The notes under the pieces: model-generated | What the model saw: only the letters and a program-made list of their open reading frames with translations | The model's database searches: none | What the model was told of the DNA's origin: nothing | Position numbers and translations under genes: made by a program | Assembly: GCA_014529385.2 (NCBI GenBank) | Contig: CM043969.1 | Coordinates: forward strand, 33,324,446-33,388,445 | Direction: 5' to 3' | DNA length: 64,000 bases | Source: Adiantum capillus-veneris | Lineage: Eukaryota; Streptophyta; Polypodiopsida; Polypodiales; Pteridaceae | Shown here: positions 1 through 10,837 of the stretch, piece by piece | Numbering within the stretch: the stretch's first letter is position 1 | Layout of the letters: each line of letters opens with the position of its first letter

Positions 1-9
1 CTACAGTCC

Positions 10-56
<47 letters not shown>
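10..56. repeat. (CA)n microsatellite
   Basis: Uninterrupted CA repeat in the LTR of element A. Apparent His/Thr-rich or Cys/Val-rich reading frames across it are artefacts of the repeat. Confidence 0.97.
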
Positions 57-58
<2 letters not shown>

Positions 59-196
59 CCTCTCACTCACCCACACACCCCACAACACCCCCCCCCCCCC
101 CCCCTCTCTCTCCCCATGCACTGTGCGCAGCATGCTACATTCGATACACACACACACACACACACGCCATGCGGGCAGCAAAAAATACAGCAACAC

Positions 197-198
<2 letters not shown>

Positions 199-273
<75 letters not shown>
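199..273. repeat. (CA)n microsatellite
   Basis: About 37 CA units. The matching site of the 3' LTR near 9480 has only about 10 units, so the tract has expanded or contracted since insertion. Confidence 0.97.
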
Positions 274-275
<2 letters not shown>

Positions 276-955
276 ACCCACACACACTCACACCCCCTAT
301 CCTACCTACCCCCTCCCTTTCCGCCTTGCGCAGAAGAGTAAGCCGCAGGCCATCCGCAGAAGAAAAAAAATAAAATAAAAATTATATGTATACATTATAT
401 ATATATATATATATATAGCCCCCCTTCCCACGCACGCTTTCGCACACACATACCTATACAAAACACACACACCCCCCCCTCATGCACAAATACATACACA
501 CACGTATATACGCACTGCACCGCAGTACGAAGGAAAAGGTTACGACATCAACAAACAAAAAAGAAGAAGGATCCAAAGCACGCGCCGCCAACAACAAAAA
601 ACAGAAATGCGCCGAAGGCATGCCCCGGCCGACTCCGAAAAGAAGTACGCTCGACACCGATGCACCGGCAGCACGCCATTCGCCGACAACACGCAACCAC
701 GACGCCATCCCAGTAATTTTTAGGTTATTTTACCATTATCTTCAGTTTTCACCCGAGCCATTGTAAATTTCCATTTTGTAAATATCCTCTCTCTAGGTGA
801 TGGTGACAAAGGCCCACCTAGAGATTCCCATCTTTTAATAACCTTCCCCAAAACAAAGCAAAGGTCAACCACACCGGGCCCACCACTTGCTTTGTCTCCC
901 CGATTAAGATTACCCTAACCACACTAGGATTACCATAATCCAAGCAGCCAACACC

Positions 956-963
956 TATAAATT
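956..963 (+). promoter_or_regulatory. TATA box of element A 5' LTR
   Basis: TATAAATT, conserved in the 3' LTR at 10207-10214. It is followed about 25 bases later by a G homopolymer (985-1001) that is much shorter in the 3' copy. It probably sets the U3/R boundary; this is inference from motif and position. Confidence 0.55.
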
Positions 964-1334
964 GCCACTGAGAGGTCACTATCGGGGGGGGGGGGGGGGG
1001 GAACTTATGTGGAACCAAGCATTGGGTACAGTGTAGTAGGAGGTATTGACACCATCACCATCACGGGGAGGGGGTCTTGTGTGTTGGGTTTGCCTTGGAA
1101 ATTGCACCATGCGAAGGGAACCACATCCACCTCTCGACTCCAATGGTCGATGCACACAAGTATGCACGCTCTTGGCAATGAGTATTCACCGTCATTGAGT
1201 CGCCCTAGAGAACGCACCAAGTAGGTTGCACCATCTCCTCTCCCTACCTCTCTACCATCACGGCATGCCACCTTGTAAATATTGCAGAAATAACTCACCC
1301 TCACACCCCCGAGGTTGTTTTCATTAATTGCAAG

Positions 1335-1337
<3 letters not shown>

Positions 1338-1420
<83 letters not shown>
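1338..1420. repeat. (CT)n microsatellite in 5' LTR
   Basis: About 80 bases of CT, also present in the 3' LTR at 10581-10656. It is probably transcribed in the R/U5 leader, being downstream of the TATA box. Confidence 0.97.
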
Positions 1421-1421
<1 letters not shown>

Positions 1422-1600
1422 TTTCTCTCTCTCGGTGTGTAGGCTTGCGGTGTTCATATCACCGTGGGCTTTGCGTCCTAGCTGCTCAAAGCTAGGTGGT
1501 GCCCCCTGTTCGCTTTATCGTGGCAGGCTCGAGGCGAGCCATTCGGCCCCCGGCGTTTTAGAGGCCGTCGGGGTTCGGGGTCCGCTTTGCGTCCGTCATT

Positions 1601-1620
1601 TGGTGCCCCCACTGAGGAGG
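1601..1620 (+). other. Candidate primer binding site of element A
   Basis: TGGTGCCCCCACTGAGGAGG begins two bases after the LTR end, the usual PBS position, and starts with TGG, which pairs with a tRNA CCA end. It is not the common plant initiator-Met PBS. Similar post-LTR sequences occur in the other elements of this window (35570-35588 minus, 58637, 31951). Confidence 0.6.
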
Positions 1621-1674
1621 GCTTTTCTAAGACCCTTCAGTTTACAATGCTGAAAGTGACGCCCACTATCAATC

Positions 1675-1908
1675 ATGGATGAGTGGCTAAAGGAATTTTC
1701 TAACTGGAGGACGGAAGAAGAAGAGACAAAGGAGGCCCTAGCCGCCTTCATTGAGGTGCTACTACCAGGCTACAGTGTCATCAACATTCAAGAGGTAAAT
1801 TCTCCATCTCGTGTCGCTCGTTCTAACTATAAATCGAAAGCATCAGGTGGGAGATTGGTGAGGTGCCATCACTGTTGTCAACCAAGGTACACGGTCGATG
1901 AGTGCTAG
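1675..1908 (+). pseudogene. ORF1 fragment, leader region of element A
   Basis: A 77-residue frame starting 77 bases after the LTR, between the PBS and gag. It has an acidic, Glu-rich N-terminal third (WRTEEEETKEA). I do not recognise a domain. Together with the frames at 2229-2624 and 2923-3144 it occupies the place where Ogre elements carry their extra ORF1. The frame is interrupted after 1908, so it is probably a decayed piece of that ORF. Confidence 0.4.
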
Positions 1909-2228
1909 CAACGAAGGCAGCGGAAGGGCTGAAGTCTTCTACATTGACATTCATCGCAAGGAGGTCATTGAAGTCAAGGAAGGAAAGCAGACGGTGAGGC
2001 CTCTTTTCCCTAAAGAAACTGCAGTCAAAGATAAAACCCCAAAGTGGCCTAAAGGGGCTGCTTGAGCCAAGGGCAAGGAGAAGATAGGCTAGCCTGGAAA
2101 CACATGACCCCGAAGGGAGAAGCATCTGGCCAAGCAAGTGCTTCAAGCTCAGAGAGCCGGGTTGTACCCACTTTGTCAAAGAAGAAGTCATCCAAAGCTA
2201 AGCGGCGGAAGGTCGCCTACAGATTTGC

Positions 2229-2624
2229 ATGACGCATGCGAGTGCTACCAATCCACTTCGACAAGAAGTGGTGAGAAGATTCCCATGTCCTAGAGAAGAG
2301 TGGTTTGGCTACTGCTCTCGCTGTTTTGGGAAGCGAGTGGAGGACCTTCCTCCCCTCCCTGTACAACTTATCTTGAAGAAGCTCTCTACCACAGGAGAGA
2401 CCCAGTGGGCCGGAGATGAGCTACAGCTGAATGGAGTAGAATTCATGCAACACGTCGATTACGGAAATTACCTACAATTGTTGTTAGCCAAGAGACTGGG
2501 AGTGGTCAGACGCGTCGCCATCACCTCGTACGTGATAAGCAGCGAAGGAAGGGTAGAGCCCATGAAAGGTGACGACCTCTTGTGGATGTGCCGACTCATC
2601 AACACTGGCACAGTAAGAGTATAA
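2229..2624 (+). pseudogene. ORF1 fragment upstream of gag, element A
   Basis: A 131-residue frame of unknown fold. It includes WFGYCSRCFGKRVEDLPPLP and a later GDDLLWMCRLI segment. It ends just before a frame change leading to the conserved C-terminal ORF1 part at 2923-3144. A 282-bp tandem duplication (2439-3002) repeats its second half. I infer it is the middle of a leader ORF1 like that of Ogre elements, and the function is unknown. Confidence 0.45.
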
Positions 2625-3002
2625 GTAAGTATTTCACCCTTTGTGCATGATGGAAAACGGGCCGACGGCATTCACGTTCAGATTCCTGCAACATATGCAT
2701 GTGAATATCTATGTAGATAGGAATTCATGCAACACGCCGATTACGGAAATTACCTACAATTGTTGTTAGCCAAGAGACTGGGAGTGGTCAGACGCGTCGC
2801 CATCACCTCGTACGTGATAAGCAGCGAAGGAAGGGTAGAGCCCATGAAAGGTGACGACCTCTTGTGGATGTGCCGACTCATCAACACTGGCACGGTAAGA
2901 GTATAAGTAAGTATTTCACCCTTTGTGCATGATGGAAAACGGGCCGACGGCATTCACGTTCAGATTCCTGCAGCATATGCATGTGAATATCTATGTAGAT
3001 AG
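2439..3002 (+). repeat. 282-bp tandem duplication inside ORF1 of element A
   Basis: Copy 1 is 2439-2720 and copy 2 is 2721-3002; both start GAATTCATGCAACACG. I count three differences between them (CGTCGA/CGCCGA, CACAG/CACGG, GCAACA/GCAGCA). It is recent, and younger than the family because element F has only one copy of this part. Confidence 0.93.
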
Positions 3003-3144
3003 GAAAGTCTTCTACCAAGAGAAGATCGTTTACCTATTCGGTGCGGCAGTACTAGGAGAAATCCTCAATTCCCCGAACCCTATCATTCTCCCCATACTAG
3101 ATTACCATCAATCCTTTAATGTCTCTTTTTTTATCCTGTTTTAG
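2923..3144 (+). pseudogene. Conserved C-terminal part of ORF1, element A
   Basis: A 73-residue frame homologous to the ORF at 59374-59616 in element F. Both share NGP, an F-T core, RK(V/I)F(Y/F)Q, IV(Y/F)(L/M)FG, EIL, a Pro-rich turn and SF(N/D)V near the C-terminus. Conservation between two diverged elements at the same place (between PBS and gag) argues for a real protein. The family match is to ORF1 of Ogre/Tat-type elements by position only; I recognise no domain and cannot state a function. Confidence 0.6.
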
Positions 3145-3204
3145 CCTATCCGTCCGCCCCTATAAAGCCGCTATGAGCCGTTTGTAATTTCCCGAGTCAC
3201 CACC

Positions 3205-5151
3205 ATGGCAAGTGTTTCTTTCCACACGTTCAGTGGAAAGAAGGGTGAGGATCTCACCATTGATTTTTTGGACGATTTTGACATTGCTTGTGTTGTCTCC
3301 AACAGAGATGACGACGCTTCACGACTCAAAATTTTTCCTCTACTGATGAAAGAAGAGGCCAAGTCCTGGTATAATGCATTGCCCCACGCTACCAAGAATG
3401 CATGGGATGTGTTAAGGGATTCTTTTGTAAAGAAGTTTGGTGGAGCCACAACCTCGGAGAAGCTATGGCAGCTATTGACAGAATTAAAGTAGGCAAGCTT
3501 GCTGGAGTACGCCACCTACGAGTCAAAGTTTGTGGACTTATGGGAGAGGTGGGTTGCCACACTGGAGGAAGGCGAAGGAGCGCCTAATTTCCTGAAGAAG
3601 GACCGTTTCATTGCTGGTCTATGGTCGCCGCTTAGAGAGAAGGTGAAGGGAAGGTTTCCTGCAACATATGAGTTGGCAGTTGAAGTAGCCCACCTTAAAG
3701 ACAAGAAGCTGGGCATGCAAGCAAGAGTAAACGAGTCAGAGGAAACAAGCTCGGCCCGACCAATCCAAATGGCTGCAACAACCAATCATAGAGCCCAACC
3801 ACAGGAGACAACAGAGGAACAACAAGACCTGCTGAGTCACATCACCACCCAACTAGAGAGTTTATCTGTGCATCTGGTACAGCAAGGGCATGCATCTGGC
3901 AGAAATCCAGAACAGGGAAGAGGACAACAAAGGCAAAACCCAGAATACCACTGTTACAACTGCGGGGAAGACGGCCATGGAATGTACTACTGCCCACACC
4001 CAAGAAGGCAGAATTTCAATAGAGGGGGGAGACAGAATCAGATCTCTCTGCCAAGAGTAATACCACCACCAAGGTAGCCAGGACCAATCCCAGCAATCCA
4101 AATCCTGCGACCACCTATACAATAGAAACCACCACCCCAACCTCTCATTCCGCCACTACCCCCACCACCTGCGGTGAACCAAGCGGTGAGTGTTATTCGC
4201 TTAGAGGCTAAAGGGAAGGCGAAGGTAGACGAGTCAGCTCGAGAGAAGCACAAAGGAAAAGCGAAGGTAGAAGAAGTGGATGCTATGGGAGTGAAGCGTG
4301 CGAGGCACGAGGAGGCATCTCAAAAAGAAGAGAAGATGAAAGGGAAAGCCGAGTCTAGCAAGCAAGCAGCTAAACCGCGGCGGAAGATAGACATCGTAGA
4401 CTTCTCACTAGGTGAGGAAGCACAACCCTATGATTTAGTTCAGGATGTGTTAATGCAGGGCCCGAAGATAACTTGGCCCCAATTACTCCACCTTGCACCC
4501 AGAATGGGGAGGCAATGGAAGAAAATGGTAAGTACCAGGAAATCAAAACCACGGATAGCTGGGGCTATCTCTGGGAGGGATCTCGATGACATCTTGCCAA
4601 CCATGGACGCTCACATCAAAGGGCAGCGGATTTCAAACGTCTACATAGATGGTGGCGCGCAAATATGCGTCATGAGTGAGAAGATGATGCACCACCTAGG
4701 TCTAGAGGTAAGTAGGCCGACACCCTGCCGAGCCAAGATGGCAAACAATGTAAGAGTGAAATGCGTAGGCATCGTAAATACGGTCAAAGTAACAGCATTC
4801 AATACGGAAGTGGAAGTAGACATCTTCGTCATGCCACACAAAGGGGAGGGCTACCCCATCATTCTTGGAAGGCCTTGGCTTATGGCCATGGAAGACAAAC
4901 AAGACTGGAGCACCGTGATGATCCAGATGAAGGATGCTAAAGGGAAGTCCATATTCTACGACATGAGGACTGGAAAGCAGTGCAATATGATCTTGGAGGC
5001 TTCAGAATACGAGTCCACCAACGACTCCTCGTCTACCTCAGGAGAAGACACTACCACCACCGATGGGAGTGACAGTAGCATCGAAGTAATGGGAGTCATT
5101 CTTAAAGACCCAAACAGATTAACACAATCTGAAGCAACCTTAGCAAACTAA
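3205..5151 (+). pseudogene. gag-pro: gag-protease of element A
   Basis: The start ATG has a strong context (ACCACCATGG). One frame runs to 5151 and is broken by TAG at 3490, 4075 and about 4123. Gag capsid-like residues (KSWYNALPHATK, FVKKFGG) are followed by a CCHC knuckle CYNCGEDGHGMYYC near 3955-3996, a Pro-rich linker, a Lys-rich stretch and then an aspartic protease with YIDGGAQICVM (about 4642) and ILGRPWL (about 4863). Gag packages RNA and the protease processes the polyprotein. The active-site motif is DGG rather than D-S/T-G, and element F has the same change, so it is a lineage trait and not decay. The TAG stops fit CAG to TAG changes. Confidence 0.85.
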
Positions 5152-5175
5152 GAGGGACCATCAGGTAAGCAATCA

Positions 5176-8100
5176 TTGGAGGATGCATGTAAGCTACAAA
5201 AAATGCTCTCAAATGAGTTAACCAATGAAGAAAGGAAGGAGTATGTCTCCATGTTAAGGAACTTCACTACTTTGTTCATTGATGGCTATGATAAGATCAC
5301 AGGAATTACAGTAGTGCAACACCACATAAAGCTCAAGGAAGGCAGTAAACCCATAGTACAAAAGCTCAGAAGACTTCGAGTAATCCAACAAGAGGCATTG
5401 CTTAAAGAAGTAAGGAGTTTGCTACAAGCAGGTTTCATCTACCCTGTCGAAGACTCAGAATGGGTCTCCCCAGTAGTAGTCACACAAAAAAAAAGGTAAA
5501 TGGAGAGTCTGTGTGGATTATAAACCTCTCAATGCAGCCACGAAGAGGGACCATTTTCCCCTCCCATTCCAGGATGAAATACTCAATGAAGTAGCAGGTC
5601 ACGAACGCTACACAGTATGCGATGGCTACTCAGGATACTTCCAGATTAGCATTGCGGAGGAGGATCAGAAGAAGACAACCTTCATCACACCTTGGGGATG
5701 TTTTGCTTACAGAGTGATGCCATTTGGCCTCACCAACACCCCAACCACATTTCAATGCTATGTGACATTTGTTTTCCAACCCTACTTTGGAACATCAATA
5801 CGGGTTTTCATAGATGATTTTTGCATCTATAGCTCACGAGCCCTTCATCTAAGCAAAGTATATGACGGCTTAACCAGGCTACAAACCCTGGGTGGCCAAC
5901 TCAACGTGGACAAGTGTCACATTGGTGAGAGCAAGTTCACTCTCCTTGGTCATGTAATTTCAGCAAAAGGAATCGAGGCTGACCCTAGCAAAATTGAAGC
6001 TCTGGTATCTTTATCATCTCCCACCACCGCCAAGCAGTTGGTTTCTTTCCTTCAAAAGGTAAGATATTTAAGCAGGTTCATTCACCTGCTATCTCAAGTG
6101 GTCCTTCCCCTACAACAACTCACCCAAAGGGATGTTTTCTCATGGAGTGAAGAGAATGAGCATCAGTTTACTGAGGTGAAGCAAGTCCTATCTAAGCTTC
6201 CCACTATTTCACCTCCTAAGTGGGACGAGCCATTCTATGTGAACCCTAGTGTGGGAAATGATACTCTGGGAGCAGTGCTAATGCAAAAGGATCCCAAAAC
6301 TTCTTTCATGCGCCCTATTTACTTCTCTAGTCGAGTCATGATCCCATCAGAAAAGGGATTCACCAAAGTAGAACACATGGTTCTGGCACTAATGTTTGCT
6401 ACCACGAAATTCCGCTCCTATCTCTTGCCTAGACCATTTGTAATCCTGACAATGGAAGAGGTTTTCCCATATGTAATGCGACACATGGATGTCTCATCTA
6501 GGATCTCAAAGTGGTTAATTAGACTACAAGAGTTTGATTACACCATATAAGTAGAAAACTCCACCAGGGCTAGTCTAGCAGGAATTCTCCCTCATCGCCA
6601 CTATGAGAAGAAGCTGAAGGTCAACACGGAAGCAAAGGAAGGAATACTAGATAAAGACAGCCCTAAGCTAGGGAGAGCTCACTCTCTTTTCTTTGACGGA
6701 GCATACAAGAGAACAATGGATCGGTCTGCAGTAGGCATGGTCATTTTCAATGAACAACAGGAAAGAGTATTTTCCATGGGGCAGTTATTACACTCCCACT
6801 CTAACAATGAGGCAGAATATGCAGCCCTAATCCTTGGGCTGGAACAATGTATTTCACAAAAAAATCAGCGCTTGAATGTGTTTGGCGACGGTTTGCTTTT
6901 GATTAGGGAGATAAATGGCACCTGGGAGTGCAAAAATCAAGTTTTACTTGGTCAACTCCGCCAAGTTAAGGACCTTTTGAAGAAGTTCGAAGCAGTAAAA
7001 CTCTTCCATATTCCCAGAGCAGAAAATCAGGAGGCAGATGCACTAGCTAAAGAAAGAATACAAGATGTTACCATAGGAGCAATCAAATTAAAACTACCCC
7101 TCTTCCAAGGCAATGACGCTATGCCTGATATCATCAGCTTTCCAAATACAGGGGAATGTCCAACAGGACACACTAAAGGCCAAAAACAATGGCTGGTAAG
7201 GAAGGCTACTAGGTACCTCCTTATAGACGACCACTTGTATTGTAAGGGCAAGGATAAAATTCTCAGGCGGGTGCCAACCTCCAATGAAATCACAGAGGTA
7301 ATTTCAAGTTGCCATGACGGCGTCTGCGGTGGTCATTTTGCTCTAGATATCACTAGTAGGAAGATTCTACAAGCAGGATACTTTTGGCCTAGTTTGAACA
7401 GAGATGTACACCATTGGTGTAAAACATGTAGGGCTTGTCAAGTGGCCAGTGATCGTACGCTAACCTGCGAGCCACAAACCCCTATCATTTCATATGGTCC
7501 GTTTGAGAAATGGGGAATAGATGCAATTGGTCCCTTACAAAGGGCCCAATCAGGTAAACTATACATCATAGTGGGTGTAGACTACATGACGCGATGGGCA
7601 GAAGCAACGGCCACCACCCGCATTACAGCCCAAGAGGTGGCAAAGTTCATTTTTGAGCATATCGTTTGCCGTTTTGGCACTCCTCTTGAGATAATATCAG
7701 ATAGAGGACCAGGATTGAGAGGTGATGTGGTAGGAGAATTGATGAAGAAGTTAGGCATCACACTTCGGCATTCCACACCATACTATCCACAATGCAATGG
7801 TCTGGTAGAGAAGGTAAATGGAATGATTTGCAAGATCATCACAAAACAGGTGAACAACCATACAGGAGATTGAGATAAACATCTCATGGCAGCTCTTTGG
7901 GCCTATAGAACAACGTTCCAAACATCACTAGGTTTCACCCCTTTCCATCTAGTTTATGGGAAGGAGGCAATTCTACCCATTGAGGTACCAATAGCCAGCT
8001 TACAAGTCTTGGCCAGCCAGACCCACCGTCCAATCGTAAACCTTCGAAACCACATCTTGGATCTAGAGAGACTCCAACTGGATAGGGAAGAAGCAATCAA

Positions 8101-8451
8101 TCACTCTGCAGCACAGGCTTAACGACGCCGACTCACTTTCAATCAAGGGCTTAAAGATAAAGGACTGGAAAAAGGCATGCTAGTGCTAAGGTACGACAAC
8201 AGATTTGATACCAGGAAGGATAAGAAATTTCAACCCAGATGAGAAGGGCCATTCATCATCAAGAAGCGCTACGACAACGGCAGCTATAAGCTGATGGAAG
8301 CAGATGGGAGAATTCACAAGACTAGAGTCAATGGATGGAGACTGAAGAGGTATTTCCTTAGGTTTGACCCAGAATTTCTGCTAGACATTCCAGAAGAGGG
8401 AGAACCCTCTAACTCTACAGCTGAAGAAACTGAAGAAGGGCTAGAAGCATG
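5176..8451 (+). pseudogene. pol: pol (RT, RNase H, archaeal-type RNase H, integrase) of element A
   Basis: It continues the gag-pro frame after TAA 5149-5151, then shifts by one base at an A9 run (5486-5494). It has further stops TAA 6548, TGA 7871, TAA 8120 and TGA 8240. The RT has FIDDF at about 5813. The first RNase H has FYVNPS where an Asp is expected, so it is probably inactive. The second RNase H (about 6690-7060) keeps FFDG, NNEAEY, FGDG and the final EADALA Asp. Integrase has an HHCC finger (CHDG, GGHF, CKTCRACQ), catalytic D at GIDAIGP and SDRGP, and E in GLVEKVNG, then a C-terminal GPF module. Reverse transcription and integration are the roles, but this copy cannot make them in one piece. 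Confidence 0.88.
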
Positions 8452-8464
8452 AATGCCTCTAGCC

Positions 8465-8477
8465 AAAAGAGAGAGGG
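8465..8477 (+). other. Polypurine tract of element A
   Basis: AAAAGAGAGAGGG lies just before the proposed 3' LTR start TGATAG (8482). A second purine run at 8508-8527 is an alternative, but it is not followed by TG. Confidence 0.5.
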
Positions 8478-9223
8478 CTAATGATAGCCGACTTTCGGAA
8501 ATCAAGTAAAAAAAAAGAAAAAAAAAATCATTTCACCCCCCCCCCCCCCCCCCACTCTCAGTACCCCCCCCACAGTAACTTTTTTTTTTTCCCCTCCCGC
8601 CCTGCGGGCATCGGATAAAACCCTCGCACTCTCTCCCCCCCATTTTCCCTACATACCCCCTTTCCTAATATCTCTCTCCTCCCAATTTACCCTCCTCGGC
8701 CAGGCAGAAACTCAGAGAAGGAACCCCCAACCCCTCTCTCGTGCTCCCTCGGTGTGAGCCGCGTGAGAACCCCCCCCCCCCCCCCCACTCTTACACTCAC
8801 CTAATCCCCTCTCCCATTACCCTCTACCCTCATTTCCCCCCTCCCCCCCTCTTTGGCCCGCCAATATTCCTCCCCCGACTCCTCCTCCCTCTTCCCTTCA
8901 CTGCTCGCCTCACCCTCCCTCGGCTCATTCACACCCCCCTCTTTGGCCCGCAGATATATTCCCTTACACCCCCCCGCCATTGAATTATTTCCCCTTCGTC
9001 CTCAAGCCCCATGCAAGACAACACCACCCCCCCCTCTCCCTCTCACCCACACATCTCCCATACCCCGCCATTCCCCTCTCCCCTCACTCTCCCTCACACA
9101 CTCCCTCTATCTCTTATCCCCTCACCCCTATCCCCTCCCCCTCTCCCTCATTCTCCCTCTCACGGCCACGCCAAGCTCTCTCTCTCTCTCTCTCTCTCAT
9201 CCGGATACCAGCAGGCCACACCA

Positions 9224-9228
<5 letters not shown>

Positions 9229-9301
<73 letters not shown>
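9229..9301. repeat. (CT)n microsatellite
   Basis: A long CT tract in U3 of the 3' LTR, next to a shorter one at 9177-9200. Reading frames over it are repeat artefacts. Confidence 0.97.
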
Positions 9302-9303
<2 letters not shown>

Positions 9304-9631
9304 GCAGCGCTGCAGTCCAACACACACACACACACACACACTCCCTCTCACTCACACACACACACCCCACAACACCCCCCCCCCCGTCTCCTCTCTCTCC
9401 CCATGCGCTGTGCGCAGTGCGCTGCATTCGATACACACACACACACGCCATGCGGGCAACAAAAGATACGCCAACACAACACACACACACACACACACAC
9501 ACTCACCCACCCACACACACTCACACCCCCTATCCTACCCCCACCCCCTCCCTTTCCGCCTTGCGCAGAAGAGTAAGCCGCCGGCCATCCGTAGAAGAAA
9601 AAAAATAAAATAAAAATTATATGTATACATT

Positions 9632-9632
9632 A

Positions 9633-9668
<36 letters not shown>
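9632..9668. repeat. (TA)n microsatellite
   Basis: TA repeat in the 3' LTR; the 5' LTR copy near 398-416 is about half as long. Confidence 0.95.
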
Positions 9669-9669
<1 letters not shown>

Positions 9670-10577
9670 CCCCCCTTCCCACGCACGCTTTCGCACACAC
9701 ATACCTATACAAAACACACACACACCCGCCTCATGCACAAATACATACACACACGTATATACGCACCGCACTGCAGTACGAAGGAAAAGGCTACGACATC
9801 AACAAACAAAAAAGAAGAAGGATCCAAAGCACGCGCCGCCAACAACAAAAAACAGAAATGCGCCGAAGGCATGCCCCGGCCGACTCTGAAAAGAAGTATG
9901 CTCGACACCGATGCACCGGCAGCACGCCATTCGCCGACAACACACAACCACGACGCCATCCCAGTAATTTTTAGGTTATTTTACCATTATCTTCAGTTTT
10001 CACCCGAGCCATTGTAAATTTCCATTTTGTAAATATCCTCTCTCTAGGTGATGGTGACAAAGGCCCACCTAGAGATTCCCATCTTTTAATAACCTTCCCC
10101 AAAACAAAGCAAGGGTCAACCACACCGGGCCCACCACTTGCTTTGTCTCCCCGATTAAGATTACCCTAACCACACTAGGATTACCATAATCCAAGCAGCC
10201 AACACCTATAAATTGTCACTGAGAGGTCACTATCGGGGGGGGGCAACTTATGTGGAACCAAGCATTGGGTAGAGTGTAGTAGGAGGGATTGACACCATCA
10301 CCATCACGGGGAGGGGGTCTTGTGTGTTGGGTTTGCCTTGGAAATTGCACCATGCGAAGGGAACCACATCCACCTCTCGACTCCAATGGTCGATGCACAC
10401 AAGTATGCACGCTCTTGGCAATGAGTATTCACCGTCATTGAGTCGCCCTAGAGAACGCACCAAGTAGGTTGCACCATCTCCTCTCCCTACCTCTCTACCA
10501 TCACGGCATGCCACCTTGTAAATATTGCAGAAATAACTCACCCTCACACCCCTGAGGTTGTTTTCATCAATTGCAAG

Positions 10578-10580
<3 letters not shown>

Positions 10581-10656
<76 letters not shown>
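10581..10656. repeat. (TC)n microsatellite in 3' LTR
   Basis: Counterpart of the tract at 1338-1420 of the 5' LTR. Confidence 0.97.
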
Positions 10657-10658
<2 letters not shown>

Positions 10659-10837
10659 TTTCTCTCTCTCTCGGTGTGTAGGCTTGCGGTGTTCATATCA
10701 CCGTGGGCTTTGCGTCCTAGCCGCTCAAAGCTAGGTGGTGCCCCATGTTCTCTTTACCGTGGCAGGCTCGAGGCGAGCCATTCGGCCCCCGGCGTTTTAG
10801 AGGCCGTCGGGGTTCGGGGTCCGCTTTGCGTCCGTCA

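Larger units (their letters stand above)
1..1598 (+). repeat. 5' LTR of element A (3' part)
   Basis: Positions 1-1598 align with 9310-10837 in the same orientation. The shared sequence stops exactly at CCGTCA (1598 and 10837), giving the LTR end. It contains CA, AT, poly-G and CT microsatellites that differ in length between the two copies. A TATAAATT box lies at 956-963. Confidence 0.9.
1..10837 (+). mobile_element. Element A: Tat/Ogre-like Ty3/gypsy LTR retrotransposon (5' end cut by window)
   Basis: The order of parts is LTR, PBS, extra ORF1, gag with one CCHC knuckle, protease, RT, RNase H, second archaeal-type RNase H, integrase, PPT, LTR. The RT-RNH-aRNH-IN order and an ORF upstream of gag are known features of the Tat lineage that includes Ogre. 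The right LTR ends at 10837, and the following sequence is the gag of a different gypsy family (element B), so A is nested in B. The matched LTR parts (311-1598 against about 9560-10837) differ by roughly 20 substitutions outside microsatellites by eye, about 2 percent, so the insertion is fairly recent. All coding frames nevertheless carry stops. The 5' target duplication lies outside the window. Confidence 0.9.
8482..10837 (+). repeat. 3' LTR of element A
   Basis: The end at 10837 is fixed by loss of identity with the 5' LTR. The start is inferred from the PPT and from TG/CA termini; only 9310-10837 can be checked against the 5' copy. Length is about 2.36 kb. The first 800 bases are strongly C- and CT-rich. 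The TATA box is at 10207-10214. Confidence 0.75.

Noticed and set aside
67-378. Cys/Val-rich and His/Thr-rich frames over the CA repeats
   Set aside because: They read through (CA)n in every phase and exist only because the repeat has no stops.
8741-9613. Long Ser/Leu/Pro-rich frames in the 3' LTR
   Set aside because: Low-complexity C- and CT-rich U3 sequence; length and composition follow from the repeats, and the 5' LTR equivalent does not preserve them.
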